From the NCBI GenBank assembly GCA_030607235.1, contig JAUWEX010000068.1, forward strand, positions 1 to 6,604: a stretch of DNA of 6,604 bases, given 5' to 3'. Positions within the stretch are counted from its first letter, which is position 1. Every line of letters begins with the position of its first letter. The notes under the pieces were generated by a model. The model searched no databases and was not told the origin of the DNA. It saw only the letters and a list, made by a program, of their open reading frames with translations. The translations under genes were made by a program, and so were the position numbers. The stretch comes from Planctomycetota bacterium. GTDB lineage: Bacteria > Planctomycetota > B129-G9. This document shows, piece after piece, positions 5,146-6,604 of this stretch.

Positions 5146-5787
5146 TTGATTAGAAAAAATGCGATTTCCCCGCGACGCGGGAAATTTATCGTCCTGGAAG
5201 GTCCCGACGGCTGCGGCAAAACCACGCAGGCACGGCGCCTTGTCGCATACCTGAAACGCCGCGGCAAAAAGGTGCTCCTTATCAGGGAGCCCGGCGGCAC
5301 GCGGCTCGGCGGCAAGATACGCAGGATACTGCTCGACCCCGCCAACGGAGAGATGTCGATGGAGGCCGAACTTCTCCTCTATATGGCCAGCCGCTGCCAG
5401 ATCGTGTGCGAGATCATCGTGCCCGCGCTCAAAAAAGGCGTAAACGTCGTTTGCGACCGCTTCCTGCTCTCCAGCATCGTCTATCAGGGCTGCGCGGGCG
5501 GGCTTGATATCGGCACGCTCGAAACGATCGGCCGCTTTGCGGTAGGGGGGCTGGAGCCGGACTGTTCGATTGTGCTGTCATTGCCCTTCAAGACTGCGAT
5601 GGAGCGTCGCGGGGTCAGGCCCGACCGCATCGAAGCGCGCTCACGAACCTTTCACCGGAAGGTCCTGCGCGGCTATCTGGAGATGGCCGCGAGGCACCCC
5701 AAAAAAACACACGTGGTCGAGTCCACCGGAACCATAAATGAAGTCCAGCAAGAAATCAGAGCAATCGTCGACAAAACGATTAAATAA
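5146..5787 (+). CDS. tmk: Thymidylate kinase (dTMP kinase)
   Basis: A 213-aa cytoplasmic enzyme (218 aa if ATG 5131 is used) that phosphorylates dTMP to dTDP with ATP for DNA synthesis. Numbered from TTG 5146: P-loop GPDGCGKT (19-26), REPGGT (47-52) of the dTMP-binding site, Arg83 in the ASRCQ helix, the DRF...SS...YQG motif (104-115), and a lid region ending in DRIEARSRTFHRKV (160-173). A glycine-rich loop and the final helix match the family, and length is normal. One oddity is LSLP (144-147), where most relatives have an Asp in the LD(V/L)P strand. The 3' end overlaps the next gene by 50 nt. tmk followed by holB is a widespread order, which supports the identity of the neighbour. Confidence 0.95.
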   Translation: MIRKNAISPRRGKFIVLEGPDGCGKTTQARRLVAYLKRRGKKVLLIREPGGTRLGGKIRRILLDPANGEMSMEAELLLYMASRCQIVCEIIVPALKKGVNVVCDRFLLSSIVYQGCAGGLDIGTLETIGRFAVGGLEPDCSIVLSLPFKTAMERRGVRPDRIEARSRTFHRKVLRGYLEMAARHPKKTHVVESTGTINEVQQEIRAIVDKTIK

Positions 5788-5977
5788 AGAAACCGCATCT
5801 TTTCCCGAGCGTTTTTTCGAGAACACGCTGGCCTCGGGCCGCCTCTCGCACGCCTATCTGATGCTCGGCGCCGATATGCCCGCGATAATGGCCTTCTGCC
5901 GAAGGCTGGCGGCGCGGCTGTTCGTCGTCCTGGACATTCCGCCTGAGGGTGTGGCGGTGGCGGAGGTGGTAAGGTGA
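5738..5977 (+). pseudogene. holB: Truncated DNA polymerase III delta' (holB-like) N-terminus, possibly fused to a foreign tail
   Basis: Only 79 codons, against roughly 300 or more for a normal delta' clamp-loader subunit. After a polar start (1-22), residues 24-62 fit the delta' N-terminus: ERFFENTLASGRLSHAYLML (24-43, the 'L-x-HAYL' signature), then a helix MAFCRRLAARLF (51-62). No P-loop follows, as in delta' proteins that do not bind ATP, but no zinc-binding Cys cluster or AAA+ core is present either. The final 17 residues (VVLDIPPEGVAV...) do not look like delta'. Read together with the preceding helix they recall the C-terminal end of FtsI-type penicillin-binding proteins ('xxF..xA..L...xIPPD'). 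The reading frame then ends in GTGA, overlapping murF. A real deletion, or an assembly join near 5905-5925, would both explain this. The start at 5738 overlaps tmk by 50 nt. Confidence 0.6.
5962..5967 (+). promoter_or_regulatory. Shine-Dalgarno site of murF
   Basis: GGAGGT stands 6 nt before GTG 5974, a near-ideal site and spacing. It supports the GTG start and the GTGA overlap with the upstream frame. Confidence 0.75.
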
Positions 5978-6604
5978 GCACAGAGACGTTGACGCTGGCG
6001 GACGTGATCTGGGAGTTGGCGGGAGGCCGGCCGGGGAGACTTGAGCAGCCAATCTCGAAGACGGTGATTGACTCGCGGCGAGCCGAGCCTGGCGCGCTGT
6101 TCATCGCGCTCAAGGGCGAGCGCGCAGATGGCCACGATTACGTCGCCGATGCCTTTTCACGTGGTGCGGTGGCGGCGATCGTCGAGCGTGATGTGACAGT
6201 CTCCGGGCTGACGTGGGACCTGACCGACCCGGCCCGGACGCTGCCCAGCACCTGGTCGCTGCCGTTGGTGCTTAAGACGGCCGGTAGCCTCCAGGCGCTT
6301 CAGCAGGTGGCGACCTTCTGGCGGCGGCAGCACGAACTGCGCGTCGTCGGCATCACGGGTAGTGTGGGCAAAACGACGACGAAGGAACTGACAGCGGCTG
6401 TGCTGGCGCGTCGCTACGTCACCCTCAAGAGCGAGGCCAGTTACAATAACGAGATCGGCCTGCCGCTGGCACTGATGCACTTGACGAATGAGCACGAGCG
6501 CGCTGTGCTCGAAATGGGGATGTATGACGTGGGTGAAATCGCCGGCCTGGCCCGCATCGCGCGGCCCCACGTCGGCGTCGTGACCATCATCGGGCCGGTA
6601 CACC
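5974..6604 (+). CDS. murF: UDP-N-acetylmuramoyl-tripeptide--D-alanyl-D-alanine ligase, N-terminal 210 residues (runs off the window)
   Basis: MurF adds D-Ala-D-Ala to the UDP-MurNAc-tripeptide in the cytoplasm, using ATP, the last soluble step of peptidoglycan precursor synthesis. The visible part shows the substrate-binding N-terminal domain with DSRRAEPGALFIALKGER (33-50) and DGHDY (52-56). It then shows the ATP loop GITGSVGKTTTKEL (126-139), the NNEIGLPLALM segment (159-169), EMGMYDVGEIAGLARI (181-196) and VVTIIGPVH at the edge. MurF is preferred over MurE because of the FIALKGER...DGHDY and EMGMYDVGEI signatures. The GTG start is supported by GGAGGT upstream and overlaps the preceding stop. 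Lysine codons differ from tmk (by hand count AAG 5 / AAA 1 here, AAG 4 / AAA 11 in tmk), and CTG dominates leucine. The wording of the motifs reminds me of Chloroflexota MurF, a weak impression. murF normally sits in the dcw cell-wall cluster, not after holB. Confidence 0.93.
   Translation, partial: MSTETLTLADVIWELAGGRPGRLEQPISKTVIDSRRAEPGALFIALKGERADGHDYVADAFSRGAVAAIVERDVTVSGLTWDLTDPARTLPSTWSLPLVLKTAGSLQALQQVATFWRRQHELRVVGITGSVGKTTTKELTAAVLARRYVTLKSEASYNNEIGLPLALMHLTNEHERAVLEMGMYDVGEIAGLARIARPHVGVVTIIGPVH

Noticed and set aside
6157..6603. 148-codon open frame on the minus strand
   Set aside because: It is antisense to murF, whose motifs are unambiguous.

Overview
The window looks like bacterial DNA from a Gram-negative (LPS- or Kdo-making) lineage. 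The main evidence is a metal-dependent type Kdo-8-phosphate synthase at the left end, followed by a lipoprotein and a lipid-flippase-like membrane protein. Base composition is moderately GC-rich. The style (flippase-like protein with a large periplasmic insert, duplicated L7/L12-like protein) fits PVC-type or other deep-branching diderm bacteria, but this assignment is low confidence and rests on family memory, not a search.

Left block (13-3626, + strand): four tightly packed genes, kdsA, a small lipoprotein, a YbhN/AglD-type integral membrane protein, and a PHP-domain metallohydrolase. Spacings are a 4-nt overlap, a 2-nt gap and an overlap of 8-14 nt, so they are probably one transcription unit concerned with the cell envelope. 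Only kdsA has a firmly known reaction.

Middle block (about 3595-4072): no gene. It holds three copies of a mosaic, hairpin-rich repeat family, the first of which runs into the 3' end of the PHP gene and supplies its stop codon. These are followed by a 23-bp perfect inverted repeat and a clean Rho-independent terminator.

Minus-strand gene (4087-4875): a 262-aa protein with two domains that each resemble the C-terminal domain of ribosomal protein L7/L12, joined by a Pro/Ala/Thr-rich linker. It has its own near-consensus sigma70-type promoter, a leader of about 100 nt and a good Shine-Dalgarno site. It is the least ordinary gene here.

Right block (5083-6604, + strand): a divergent promoter drives tmk (thymidylate kinase), which overlaps the start of a holB-like gene (DNA polymerase III delta'). 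The holB reading frame stops after only 79 codons and its tail overlaps the GTG start of murF, which runs off the window. tmk-holB is a common order, but holB-murF with a severely truncated holB is not. The last codons of the 'holB' frame look more like the end of an FtsI-type penicillin-binding protein. A contig chimera or a rearrangement near 5905-5925 is therefore a serious possibility, and murF should not be assumed to belong to the same genome without checking.
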